Source: Lacticaseibacillus zeae DSM 20178 = KCTC 3804 (lineage in GTDB: Bacteria; Bacillota; Bacilli; Lactobacillales; Lactobacillaceae). Taken from it: a DNA stretch of 64,000 bases. Position 1 is the stretch's first letter, and the number at the start of each line of letters is the position of its first letter. The stretch covers positions 1 to 64,000 of the forward strand of contig NZ_BACQ01000026.1 of NCBI RefSeq assembly GCF_000260435.1. The letters are read 5' to 3'. This document shows, one piece after another, positions 46,997 through 55,305 of this stretch. Below the pieces are notes generated by a model. The model had not been told where the DNA came from, did no database searches, and saw only the letters and a list, made by a program, of their open reading frames with translations. The translations under genes and the position numbers were made by a program.

Positions 46997-47471
46997 CCAC
47001 ATCACCCCCAACTTTTCAGCAATTCTTAAAAGCGTTTTCTTTTATCGAATCTTACCGTACGATAACTATAACAAGGCTGTTAAACATGGGCAACATAATA
47101 TTATGTATATTTCATGACTTATAAGTTAATATAATACCCGTTTTTCTATTTTGATTTCCTAAATAAACTATTAAGGCCATAAACTTTTATGAGAACACCG
47201 TGTTTTTAATTTTTATGTAAACATTACAAGCTCAAGATTGCTTTTTTATTGTTTTTGATTCGTTATGTTCATTTCTTGAGTTTTAGCCAAATAGTAACAG
47301 TCACCGTACTCGCCTAAATTTCAGTTATTAATAATTACGGGCTGTCAGTTAAGTTTCTTGTGAGTAGTTAATTGCTAAATAAATAAACTTATAAAGATGA
47401 TCCGTTTGCCGCCTTTATCTGGAGGTTAGCGATACATTGTGCGAAAGCAATCAATCAAACAGATGTCATCA

Positions 47472-47480
47472 TGTTATAAT
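47472..47480 (+). promoter_or_regulatory. Extended -10 of the adhesin gene
   Basis: TGTTATAAT (TGn plus perfect TATAAT), 32 bases before the GTG start. The AT-rich stretch 47012-47494 between the divergent surface operons contains no gene. Confidence 0.6.
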
Positions 47481-47512
47481 TTATTTAATAGAAATTGACA
47501 GGAGGTATTCCC

Positions 47513-49345
47513 GTGCAAAGTCAAAGCCGTGAAGGCAACCGCGTTTCACGTCGGTTCTTTGTTATCTTGTTTGTTTTTTCGTTGTTGGTTTCGGCTTTGG
47601 CATTCACATCAAGCAAAGCTGCAACCACGAGTGCTGACAAAAGTATTCCGATGATAGGATTGAAGGGCAACGATGCGACGATTACCGACATGAATGGCCA
47701 TGATGTCACCAATGAGCCTAAACTTTCCAAAGACTTCATATACACCCTTAATTACCATTGGCGCGTGCCCGACCAAACTGTCATTGCGGCTGGCGATACG
47801 GCAAAAGTTAGCTTACCGGCCACGGTCGTCATTCAAACCGATCTTAGTTTTCCAGTGAAAGATCCCAAAACAGGCGCCGTTATCGGCAAATTTTCCGCTA
47901 AAGCAGGCAGCCAAACAGCGCTTTTGACGTTCACCGACTTCTTCAGTCATTCCACTGTAGGGCGAACTGGTACTTTAACCTTTACTGCCCAAGGTACATA
48001 TGATGACCATGAGCATCATCAAGTCGGCTGGTATATTGCTAAATCAGGATGGGCAGTCCTGCCGCCCGCTAATGCTTCAGCAGCTGAAAAAGCTCAGTAT
48101 GTCGATAGCCTTGGCCGACCTAAGATTCTGCAGTGGGAAATTACCGTCAATCCTCAAATGGTCCAAGTTAACCACCTAGTTCTCAATGACACCCTTGGCA
48201 GTGGTCAAACTTTTGACGCCACTCGAAAAATCCAAGTTGAAACTGGTAACTATTCCCAAGGTGCTTTCCACCAAAGCGGCACCATGAACCCGGACTATCA
48301 AATTAAAGGAAACCAAATTAAAATTGAACTAGGTAATATCAATCAAACCATTAAGATTGATTTATGGACAAATCCAAGTCCGGCAAGTTTTGCTCAAACG
48401 ACAACGTGGACAAACCAAGTATCTGCAGAAGCTCAGAATCAAGGCAGTGGCTTGCCGACAGATGCAAAAGGCAAAATCGTGTGGACAGATAATGGCAGCG
48501 GTAACGGTAAGGTTGGTCAAGTCACACTAATCAAACGTGATCAAGATCATCCCAAAAAGGTGTTAGCGGGTGCGGTTTTTGCTCTTTACCGCGCCAACCA
48601 CACCTTGGTTCGCGCAAACCTGACAACCGACACCCAGGGTCAGCTAACGGTTCGTCAATTATTGGCTGGCAGCTATTACTTTGTTGAGACAAAAGCACCT
48701 AATGGCTACGAATGCAATCCAACACCGTTACCCTTTACAATTAATACCCAACATCCGCAAGTCACCATTCAAGCAAACGACCGAGCTTCTGCAACCCCGC
48801 CACCGGTCAAACCTTCGACATCATCGATGCCTTCTGCGTCTGCAAGCAAGCCGTCTGAATCAGGTTCCAGCCTCCCATCCCCATCATCAAAACCTTCCAC
48901 ATCGGTAAGTACCCCCTCTGCCTCAACACCTAAGCGCCCGTCAACATCGTCAGAGCCTTCTACATCAGTAAGTAGTTCCTCTGCTTCAAGACCCAAGGGA
49001 CCATCCACTTCGTCAGAACCTTCCACATCTGTAAGTGATTCTTCTAATTCAAGTTCCAAGCTGCCCGCTACCTCATCAGAGTCCTCTACATCGGTAAGCA
49101 GTTCTTCTACCTTAAGACCGAAGCACCCGTCAACATCCTCAGAGCCTCCTACATTCATAAGTGATTCTTCCAATTCAAGCGCCGAACTGTTATCCAAATC
49201 TAACAACCAGCCCGGAGGCATGAATCATTCTCAAAATCAGCGTCATCTGCCGGACACTGGCGAACGCCTGGAAATCGCCGCCGCCATGTTAGGTAGCTTT
49301 CTAGCATTAATTGGAGTTGTTCTGTTCGTTAAAGTCCGCAAGTAA
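47513..49345 (+). CDS. LPXTG-anchored collagen-binding-type adhesin with Ser-rich repeats
   Basis: A 610-residue cell-wall protein starting at GTG 47513 behind GGAGG. It has a signal peptide (to about residue 36, SSKAA). A collagen-binding/SdrG-like adhesive region follows (about 40-330; DFIYTLNYHWRVP, GWYIAKSGW). One Cna-B/SpaA domain (about 340-425) has AGAVFALYR and YYFVETKAPNGYE, the latter with the isopeptide Glu. Five 21-residue Ser/Pro-rich repeats, then sorting signal LPDTG, a hydrophobic helix and KVRK follow. Sortase A should anchor it. It faces the WxL operon across a long AT-rich gap. Confidence 0.88.
   Translation: MQSQSREGNRVSRRFFVILFVFSLLVSALAFTSSKAATTSADKSIPMIGLKGNDATITDMNGHDVTNEPKLSKDFIYTLNYHWRVPDQTVIAAGDTAKVSLPATVVIQTDLSFPVKDPKTGAVIGKFSAKAGSQTALLTFTDFFSHSTVGRTGTLTFTAQGTYDDHEHHQVGWYIAKSGWAVLPPANASAAEKAQYVDSLGRPKILQWEITVNPQMVQVNHLVLNDTLGSGQTFDATRKIQVETGNYSQGAFHQSGTMNPDYQIKGNQIKIELGNINQTIKIDLWTNPSPASFAQTTTWTNQVSAEAQNQGSGLPTDAKGKIVWTDNGSGNGKVGQVTLIKRDQDHPKKVLAGAVFALYRANHTLVRANLTTDTQGQLTVRQLLAGSYYFVETKAPNGYECNPTPLPFTINTQHPQVTIQANDRASATPPPVKPSTSSMPSASASKPSESGSSLPSPSSKPSTSVSTPSASTPKRPSTSSEPSTSVSSSSASRPKGPSTSSEPSTSVSDSSNSSSKLPATSSESSTSVSSSSTLRPKHPSTSSEPPTFISDSSNSSAELLSKSNNQPGGMNHSQNQRHLPDTGERLEIAAAMLGSFLALIGVVLFVKVRK
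48893..49207 (+). repeat. Five tandem 63-bp repeats coding for Ser-rich 21-residue units
   Basis: Units start at 48893, 48956, 49019, 49082 and 49145, each encoding a variant of PSTSVSxSSxSxPKxPxTSSE. Units 2 and 4, and 3 and 5, are more alike, suggesting duplication of a two-unit block. The last unit is degenerate. Confidence 0.85.
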
Positions 49346-49365
49346 ATTGAACTAAGCAGTAAATT

Positions 49366-49403
49366 GCCATGATGACATAATGAGGCTGTTATCATGGCTT
49401 TTT
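49366..49403 (+). terminator. Terminator of the adhesin gene
   Basis: GCCATGATGACA/TGTTATCATGGC stem with T5. Confidence 0.8.
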
Positions 49404-49535
49404 GTGCGTCTCCCAACCATGGGCATATATGAAGATGGTTTAGATCAGTTGCCAATCAATGCATCACCGCTCAGAATACCGCCGAATCATGAAACGGTTT
49501 TGGTCTCGTTTTTTTAAAGCAGACAAAATCAGAGC

Positions 49536-49586
49536 AAAAAAAAGAAACCCGAAATGCTATCGAATCAGCATTTCGGGTTTCTTGTG
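49536..49586. terminator. Perfect 15-bp hairpin near the prophage edge
   Basis: GAAACCCGAAATGCT and its exact complement with an 8-base loop. A run of A on the left makes it a good minus-strand terminator, blocking phage lysis transcripts from entering the adhesin gene. Confidence 0.75.
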
Positions 49587-49679
49587 GAAAGTATGTAGAG
49601 ACAACAAAACGGAGAGTAAGTGCGAAAATAAACGTATATACAATAGTATTAAACCACATTTTGTGCATATTTTGTGCAC

Positions 49680-49720
49680 AAAAATAAGCCTCCCGCCATT
49701 ACTGGTAGGAGGCATTTTTG
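49680..49720 (-). terminator. Terminator of the phage lysis operon
   Basis: GCCTCC/GGAGGC stem flanked by A- and T-runs, directly after the endolysin stop. Confidence 0.75.
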
Positions 49721-50890
49721 TTATCGGATATACAGGCTTTCGCCCGGATAAATCAGGCTATAGATTGATTTGCCGTTGTTAGCGGCTAACGTGTACATGC
49801 TGATGCCATACTTTCTGGCAATGCTCCAGAAGCTGTCACCATATCGGACTGTGTAGTACGTGTGGCTTACCAGCGAAGTATATCCAGACGAACGCGAGCC
49901 ATAGCTCTCCCCACCATTAACACCCAAGGCAACATAATGATACCTGCCTGAGTAGCTGAGATAACGTGCCCAAACGTATGTGCCACGGATATACACGTGA
50001 TCATAAATCACACTTTCACCAGGTGCATAGCTACCAACGGATGCATAGCCGGTGCCGGCACCAGTGCGGATGTTAACAGTCGCGGACGGCTTGAAAACAC
50101 CAGTTTGAGCGTAATCAGTGTCGCTTGCTGCCGATGATGTAGCCGGTGGTGTCGTAACAGTTGGCGTAGACGGTGTCGCTGGTTGCTTAGTGTATCCGTT
50201 GTCAGTGATGCCAAGTAGATCAACATTACCATCAAGCCCTCCCGCTGCATGCATAGAAGTGAACTGATAGAGCGCAATGCCTGGCAAAGACGGGAACACG
50301 CCATAATCTGGCAGTGCCCGGATCTGATAATCTGGATACGCAGCAATCCATAGAGAGTTTGGGAACTCTTGTAGAATTCGCTGATAGTCCACATGCGCCA
50401 CTGTATATGGCTTGTAAGAATAATACATTGGCGTGTAACCAGCTTGTGCAATCCGACGCATCCCATATAAAATGGCATCGGTGTTAGCTTGCATATTTGC
50501 AGATGCACCATCCTCATAATCAAGGGCAATAATAGATCCCTTGGGTGTTAGAATCTTCGGCAAGAAGTAGTCAAGGGCTTGCCGACCAATATCAGCACTG
50601 CCGCCAACCCCATACCACAGATAGGTGTGAGCTTTGAGACCATTGGTTTGCGCCGCTTTAACTTGGCTTGCATACGTCCATTGATCGTACAATGTACCGC
50701 CTTGTGTACCGCCAGCCTGAATAATGGCAAACTTGTTGTTTATACCATACTTGCCGGTCGCGCCTTGATACTTCGCCCAATCAACGCCAATATCGCCCTT
50801 AGCAGCGGAAACCGAAACCGGAGTTGCCGCCAAAGTAAAAGCCGCCGCTAAAGCAGCGACGGCTTGGATGAGTTTCGTATTGTTTTTCAT
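49721..50890 (-). CDS. lys: Phage endolysin: GH25 muramidase + SH3b + LysM
   Basis: A 389-residue lysin with an N-terminal signal peptide (to about residue 29, SVSAAKG), so it is exported and does not depend wholly on holin. The GH25 domain (residues 30-230) has the catalytic Asp in GVDWAKYQG and the DxE pair in IALDYEDGA. A bacterial SH3b domain (about 255-325, ATVNIRTGAGTGYASVG) and one C-terminal LysM (about 345-389, YYTVRYGDSFWSIARKYG) bind the wall. It cleaves between MurNAc and GlcNAc. Last gene of the lysis cassette in transcription order. Confidence 0.93.
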   Translation of the reverse strand: MKNNTKLIQAVAALAAAFTLAATPVSVSAAKGDIGVDWAKYQGATGKYGINNKFAIIQAGGTQGGTLYDQWTYASQVKAAQTNGLKAHTYLWYGVGGSADIGRQALDYFLPKILTPKGSIIALDYEDGASANMQANTDAILYGMRRIAQAGYTPMYYSYKPYTVAHVDYQRILQEFPNSLWIAAYPDYQIRALPDYGVFPSLPGIALYQFTSMHAAGGLDGNVDLLGITDNGYTKQPATPSTPTVTTPPATSSAASDTDYAQTGVFKPSATVNIRTGAGTGYASVGSYAPGESVIYDHVYIRGTYVWARYLSYSGRYHYVALGVNGGESYGSRSSGYTSLVSHTYYTVRYGDSFWSIARKYGISMYTLAANNGKSIYSLIYPGESLYIR

Positions 50891-50951
50891 TTGTTTCCTC
50901 CTTGATTTTACGTTACGTATTAATGGATACTAATTGGGAGGAGATGAAGAA

Positions 50952-51608
50952 ATGTTATCCATTATTTCTATATTGATTTCTTTGGCAAGCTTTGGGTTTT
51001 CGCTATGGACATGGAAAAGTCAGGGAAAAAAGGCAAAGTATATGAACTTAGAATTCATCACTTTTGCTAATCATGCAGTCTTTAGCTACAACTCAAAACG
51101 ACCCAATTCAGAAAATTTATTTATGCTGGGTCCATCAATCGAAATCGACCTGGATGTTTTAAACCCTTCATCACTTCCGCTGACCATTTATGGTTTTCAA
51201 CTTATTGCACATGGATCTGATAAATATTTTGGCTTCCAGTTGCTGACCCAAGAGACTCTTGCTGGCGACATGGTCAAAGAACGCCTTGCCGGAGGAGCAT
51301 CTGAAGAAAATATGCGTTCTGGGATATTAAATGTTATTCGACTGATACCGAATGACATCGTAATTGTCAAACCTTATAGCACTTATCGATTAACCACAAT
51401 CTTTCAAGGAAAGGTGAATATGCCAGACACATTCACTGATTTTCAGTTCCGATTTCGGGTAGTCTCAAAGAATCCCTTCGGTAATGGATTCGAGGACCAA
51501 ATATATCGTCTGGATATTTCTGATTACCCCGAATTATCGAGAAGAACGTTAGACCCAGGGAAATTAGTGCCAAAAATAGTGCTACACCAGATAGATAGTG
51601 CTCTGTAA
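50952..51608 (+). CDS. Opposite-strand cargo (moron) gene in the lysis cassette; unknown membrane-anchored protein
   Basis: A 218-residue protein on the plus strand between endolysin and holin, against the direction of all phage late genes. It starts at ATG 50952, with GGGAGGAG 9 bases upstream. It has one N-terminal membrane helix (about residues 3-21), a short basic stretch (KSQGKKAK), then a cytosolic beta-rich domain with segments such as IEIDLDVLNPSSLPLTIYGF. I recognise no family. GC is clearly lower than the neighbours. Its 3' end overlaps the small lysis-region gene by 176 bases on the other strand. Position, strand and base composition fit a prophage-expressed lysogenic-conversion or superinfection-exclusion gene (inference). 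Confidence 0.72.
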   Translation: MLSIISILISLASFGFSLWTWKSQGKKAKYMNLEFITFANHAVFSYNSKRPNSENLFMLGPSIEIDLDVLNPSSLPLTIYGFQLIAHGSDKYFGFQLLTQETLAGDMVKERLAGGASEENMRSGILNVIRLIPNDIVIVKPYSTYRLTTIFQGKVNMPDTFTDFQFRFRVVSKNPFGNGFEDQIYRLDISDYPELSRRTLDPGKLVPKIVLHQIDSAL

Positions 51609-51687
51609 TATGGACTGTTAATTCAGTGATGGCGATAGTTGCCAATACGGCAACGCCAAAGATAGTTAGCTCATTTTTAGGTTTCAC
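51433..51687 (-). CDS. Small two-span membrane protein of the lysis region, 3' end antisense to the cargo gene
   Basis: An 84-residue protein starting at GTG 51685-51687, with AAGGAG 6 bases upstream, one base after the holin stop. It has two hydrophobic helices (about residues 6-26 and 31-52), the layout of a holin or antiholin partner. The hydrophilic last ~30 residues are encoded entirely by the complement of the plus-strand cargo gene, so the original protein was probably shorter or had a different tail before the cargo gene arrived (inference). Confidence 0.62.
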   Translation of the reverse strand: MKPKNELTIFGVAVLATIAITELTVHITEHYLSGVALFLALISLGLTFFSIIRGNQKYPDDIFGPRIHYRRDSLRLPEIGTENQ

Positions 51688-51688
51688 A

Positions 51689-52108
51689 TTAGACTCCTTC
51701 CGTTGAATTGACCGCTGACGATTCTGTACTTGCAGCGGCAGTCGAAGAAACCGAAGTAGCCACATTCAAAGGCGTTGTGGAGCTTACCTGTTTATCAGCT
51801 TCTTGCAAAGCTTTGATCTGCTGCTCAAGTTCCTTGATTTTGTCAGCCTTAGTTTCAATGATGCCGCTATAATTCAAAGCTTGTTGACTATCACTCACCC
51901 CCTTCGTTGTTGGATCAACTGCAACGCCAACGATGGTCAGCACAGCGAATACTGCATTGACCACTGCTGTTAACTGCTTGCCTAAATTGGCAAAGTCCCA
52001 GTTGTAACCGAAAACCGCTGCTACCGTTTGAACTACCAACAAAGAAGCTGGCACCAAAGCCAGCCAGAATTTGACGCTTAATAATCGTACTTTCCAATTA
52101 ATCTTCAT
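51689..52108 (-). CDS. Phage holin, phi-LC3 family
   Basis: A 139-residue holin with two membrane helices (about 13-33 and 45-65) and the family motif DPTTKGVSDSQQALNY directly after the second helix. A long charged coiled segment and a Ser/Thr-rich tail follow, longer than usual for the family. AAAGGA lies 9 bases before ATG 52106-52108. It permeabilises the membrane at the end of the lytic cycle. Confidence 0.88.
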   Translation of the reverse strand: MKINWKVRLLSVKFWLALVPASLLVVQTVAAVFGYNWDFANLGKQLTAVVNAVFAVLTIVGVAVDPTTKGVSDSQQALNYSGIIETKADKIKELEQQIKALQEADKQVSSTTPLNVATSVSSTAAASTESSAVNSTEGV

Positions 52109-52122
52109 ACTGAACATTCCTT

Positions 52123-52422
52123 TCAGTTTTTAATCCGAAGTTGCAAAACTTTGTTATATAGCGCTTCGCCCGTTCCGTTACCGCCCAGTGCTTTGTAGCT
52201 GCGGAAAAGGTAATTAAGATCGTCCAAGTCGTCCGTGCTGATATACCCCACCTCGATATGATGGTTACACAGCATGTAAACCTCATGATGAAGCAAACCG
52301 ACAAGGCCTGAATCAATTGCCTTTCCATGCTTTCGATGCATGCGCCATTGGCTTGCAAACCAACCAAACAAAGCTCCACCACCCAACTCCACAAACATAT
52401 CTATCCAACTCTTGAAATCCAC
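52123..52422 (-). CDS. Phage protein of unknown function upstream of holin
   Basis: A 99-residue protein. I place the start at GTG 52420-52422 because GGAAGGAAG lies 9 bases upstream. An earlier in-frame ATG at 52479 would lie inside the XkdX gene and lacks an RBS. It begins with a possible amphipathic membrane stretch (FVELGGGALFGWFASQW), followed by a basic, His-rich helical part (MHRKHG, LLHHEVYMLCNHH). Such genes are common between the tail fibre region and holin in Lactobacillus phages. Function unknown. Confidence 0.7.
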   Translation of the reverse strand: MDFKSWIDMFVELGGGALFGWFASQWRMHRKHGKAIDSGLVGLLHHEVYMLCNHHIEVGYISTDDLDDLNYLFRSYKALGGNGTGEALYNKVLQLRIKN

Positions 52423-52453
52423 ATCTTTATACTTCCTTCCATAAAAATAGCCG

Positions 52454-52585
52454 CTAGCTTTTGCTGGCGACATAGTCACTGCCTGTAATTTGTTTGTATT
52501 GGTCCTCCGTTATTTGCCGCCCCACGTACTGCTCTATCGGGCACCCCCAAGAATATAGTGTGCCACAAAATTCAAAGTCACTCAT
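52454..52585 (-). CDS. XkdX family protein (43 residues)
   Basis: A small gene below common length cut-offs. It starts at ATG 52583-52585, overlapping the upstream stop (ATGAGTGA). The pattern LYSWGCP..QYVGRQITEDQY..ITG is the XkdX signature (a Trp near the N-terminus, then G-IT-eeY-ITG). XkdX proteins are encoded between tail fibre and holin genes in PBSX-like and siphophages; their role is not well defined. Confidence 0.82.
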   Translation of the reverse strand: MSDFEFCGTLYSWGCPIEQYVGRQITEDQYKQITGSDYVASKS

Positions 52586-52868
52586 TTTTTCCACCATCCT
52601 CAAGATTTGTCACACGGGCATACAGCGCGGCAATCATCTGCTGTTCAGGTGACGGTCCGGGGAGTGGATGATCATTAGCCGGATCATAACCCTCATCGGC
52701 AACGATTTTGCCGTCTACAAGAGATGCGTGACCCTCAAAAAACTGAGACACGTCATCTGCTTCTATGATTTGTTGACCGTCCTCTGTTGGGCCCAATTTA
52801 GCATCATCTGCTTCATAGGCCCAGTTGGTTAGTCGGTTTTGATCATCTAGCCAAATCTTAATCTTCAT
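52578..52868 (-). CDS. Phage tail-fibre-region accessory protein
   Basis: A 96-residue acidic protein. It has an N-terminal strand (MKIKIWLDDQNRLTNWAYE) that looks like the DUF2977-type phage protein, a Pro-rich middle (HPLPGPSPEQQ), and a C-terminal helix (MIAALYARVTNLE). It starts right after the tail protein stop and overlaps XkdX. The family name is tentative. Confidence 0.65.
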   Translation of the reverse strand: MKIKIWLDDQNRLTNWAYEADDAKLGPTEDGQQIIEADDVSQFFEGHASLVDGKIVADEGYDPANDHPLPGPSPEQQMIAALYARVTNLEDGGKNE

Positions 52869-52869
52869 C

Positions 52870-55305
52870 TTAATTCACCACCGCATCATTAATCGGATAC
52901 GCATCACGCGTAATGAAACTCAAGCTGCCAGCATACGCGCCTTGCCCACGCCATGGAATGATATAAATTCCACCCGCTGAAACATACAATTCACAGGCTG
53001 CGCCCGTATACGACATGCTACCGATCAATCTTGCTGCATCATCATTATTGAATGGACTATATCCTGGTCGAATGTTGGCAATTTTGACCCACCCGTTGCT
53101 AGTTTTCATTTCAAAAGCAATCCCAATGGTGACATTTGGGCCTTTTCTTGAATATCCAATTTTCATACTTCTAACGTCATTGGTTTCAAGGCCACTATCA
53201 ATGTGCTGATAGAAAACCGAATCAGCCGCCGTAAACGTTGATACAAGTGTGACGTCTTGCCCAGATGGATTATACAAAGATTTTAGTGTGAGCATGCCTT
53301 GGCGTGCATCAACGGAACTAACTTCCTTACCGTCGTACATTGACTTGCTAACCAACCCCAACTGATCAACTTTAGATTGATACGTTTGCTTGCTATTACT
53401 ATCCAGCGTTGCATTCGTGACCATGCTGCCACCACTAATTTTTGTCGTCCCACTGATCGTATTTGGAAAACCATCTGGTTGGATGTGGTTGAAAGATGAG
53501 ATAAAGGTAGATCCGTTAAAAGTGACCCCATTAAAAGTCATGCCATTAAAGGTTTCGACATTTAATGCTTTGGCTGCAATTGGTTTTGAATCCCAACCAC
53601 TTGTGGTATCAAATATGGCAAAAGCGGCAAGATTTCCGTCCTCGTCGGTTAACCAGTGCTGGTCCCCAGCCTTTGGTTTAGCAGGGTAACTCGGGCCAAC
53701 CGTCACAACCGGAACATTGTCACTACCGTCTTTACCATCGCGCCCATCGGCGCCTTTAAATAATGCCCACAAGTAGCGTGTCGGGTCGGTACTGTCAGCT
53801 TGCGTTTCGTCAACGTACTGCCCGAAGTAAGATCTACCGCTGGCATCTGTAACTGAAAAATCAGTTTTGCCGTCGATACTATTGGCATATGCAGTATGAA
53901 GATAGCTGCTGGTACCGTCGGCACCTTTAGGCCCCGGTTTACCGTTAGCACCATCCTCTCCCTTAATCAGTGCCCATTTACCAGCATAATCGGCCGGATT
54001 GTCACTCGGGACTGACGACTTGTTCGACCAAACTGTTGCCATATACTTCTTACCAGCAGGTAACGCTGACATGTTAGTGCCTTTGTCATCATCGGCATAA
54101 CGAAGCCATGGATAAAACTGAATAGTCTTGGGCATGTTGGCCATCTTATTGGCAAGATCGCTGAGCCGTTGGTCAAAGCTGACTGTTTCATGAGCAAACT
54201 CACCCAAAGTCAGTTTGACAGAATGGTTAGCACGGCTGCGCTGAATGCTCAACACTTTGGCAGACAGGAATAGCTGTTGATTCTCATCTGCAATGTGGAC
54301 GGTTTGATTAAGCGGTACGTATGGCGAATTAACCAAATCAATATCATACGTTTCGTTTGGATGATTGTATTTCTTCAAATCTGCCAAAGCCGCTTGCAAA
54401 AGTTCTGCCTGCGATTTTGAATCAAACGTTTTAACCCGATTCCAGTCAGACTGTTTTGGGTTTGGGTTGCTGTTGCTTAACAAACGTGAATATTTCTGCA
54501 CAGCAATGGTATCGTGCAAGAACCCGTACTGATCAAGCACAAACTGTCCCGTCGGATCAGTCCATTTGTAGCCGATCAAGTTGATTGGATCCTTATTAGT
54601 TGATCCATCCGTGCTTTCTGGCACCGCTCCGTAAGCCTTAATCGATGTTTCCATGTCATAGGTATCGAGGTGCGTGACGATGTTGTTGATGTCCTTATTC
54701 ATTTCAAAAGAGATCAAGCTGTCACCGGCCGTTTCATGCCGAATGTTAATGACACGCTTGACCAAGTTGGTTCCCACAAACTCAAAGCCAAAACTAAGCA
54801 CTGCATTAAAATCTTTTGCCACGGCAATAATGCGAGCCAACGACGATTCTTCGCCTGTCCACTCAAGCGTTCGGACGTTATCAGGAAATTCGTTGATACC
54901 AATCTCCCAGCCAGAATCATTTGTAAACATGAGAATGTATTCAGCAATCGTATATGGTTTGTCGGCCTTGAAGGCGCCAACGGTTTCGTTTATTAAATCA
55001 TTACCAGCATCGCTGGCAACAATTGAATGGATATGGCCTAGTGAATCATGCTCAACCGATTCAATCACCATTTGGTGAGCATTGCCTTCTTCATCTTGAT
55101 ACATGATGAAGTTGGTTGCTTTAGCCATCTCATTGACTGCTTGTTCCTGATCAGTCGTGAAGTGAATATCAAGAGAAAGCTCGACCGCAGGACGGTTATC
55201 AACACTTTGTGTTTCGACATCATTGTCAATTCGCCACTCGCCTTTGCCATCGGTCGAACCAACACCCAAAATGTTTGATTTTCGATCTGCAAAGTAATAC
55301 TCCAT
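52870..55305 (-). CDS. Phage tail endopeptidase/tail-associated receptor-binding protein with collagen-like segments
   Basis: An 811-residue protein. The N-terminal ~380 residues match the prophage endopeptidase tail (Tal) family that sits below Dit at the tail tip. Two short collagen-like GXY stretches follow (GEDGANGKPGPKGADG and GADGRDGKDG) around carbohydrate-binding-like linkers. A C-terminal beta-sandwich part (about 690-811) could bind receptor. GGAGG precedes the ATG. It is likely the host-recognition protein or its base; whether the peptidase is active is not visible. Confidence 0.83.
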   Translation of the reverse strand: MEYYFADRKSNILGVGSTDGKGEWRIDNDVETQSVDNRPAVELSLDIHFTTDQEQAVNEMAKATNFIMYQDEEGNAHQMVIESVEHDSLGHIHSIVASDAGNDLINETVGAFKADKPYTIAEYILMFTNDSGWEIGINEFPDNVRTLEWTGEESSLARIIAVAKDFNAVLSFGFEFVGTNLVKRVINIRHETAGDSLISFEMNKDINNIVTHLDTYDMETSIKAYGAVPESTDGSTNKDPINLIGYKWTDPTGQFVLDQYGFLHDTIAVQKYSRLLSNSNPNPKQSDWNRVKTFDSKSQAELLQAALADLKKYNHPNETYDIDLVNSPYVPLNQTVHIADENQQLFLSAKVLSIQRSRANHSVKLTLGEFAHETVSFDQRLSDLANKMANMPKTIQFYPWLRYADDDKGTNMSALPAGKKYMATVWSNKSSVPSDNPADYAGKWALIKGEDGANGKPGPKGADGTSSYLHTAYANSIDGKTDFSVTDASGRSYFGQYVDETQADSTDPTRYLWALFKGADGRDGKDGSDNVPVVTVGPSYPAKPKAGDQHWLTDEDGNLAAFAIFDTTSGWDSKPIAAKALNVETFNGMTFNGVTFNGSTFISSFNHIQPDGFPNTISGTTKISGGSMVTNATLDSNSKQTYQSKVDQLGLVSKSMYDGKEVSSVDARQGMLTLKSLYNPSGQDVTLVSTFTAADSVFYQHIDSGLETNDVRSMKIGYSRKGPNVTIGIAFEMKTSNGWVKIANIRPGYSPFNNDDAARLIGSMSYTGAACELYVSAGGIYIIPWRGQGAYAGSLSFITRDAYPINDAVVN

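Noticed and set aside
48769-49221. Acidic repeat protein antisense to the adhesin stalk
   Set aside because: Shadow frame of the Ser-rich repeats; no RBS and wholly within a well-supported gene.
49459-49782. Plus-strand frame of ~107 codons at the prophage edge
   Set aside because: No RBS, crosses two terminator hairpins and runs antisense into the end of the endolysin gene.
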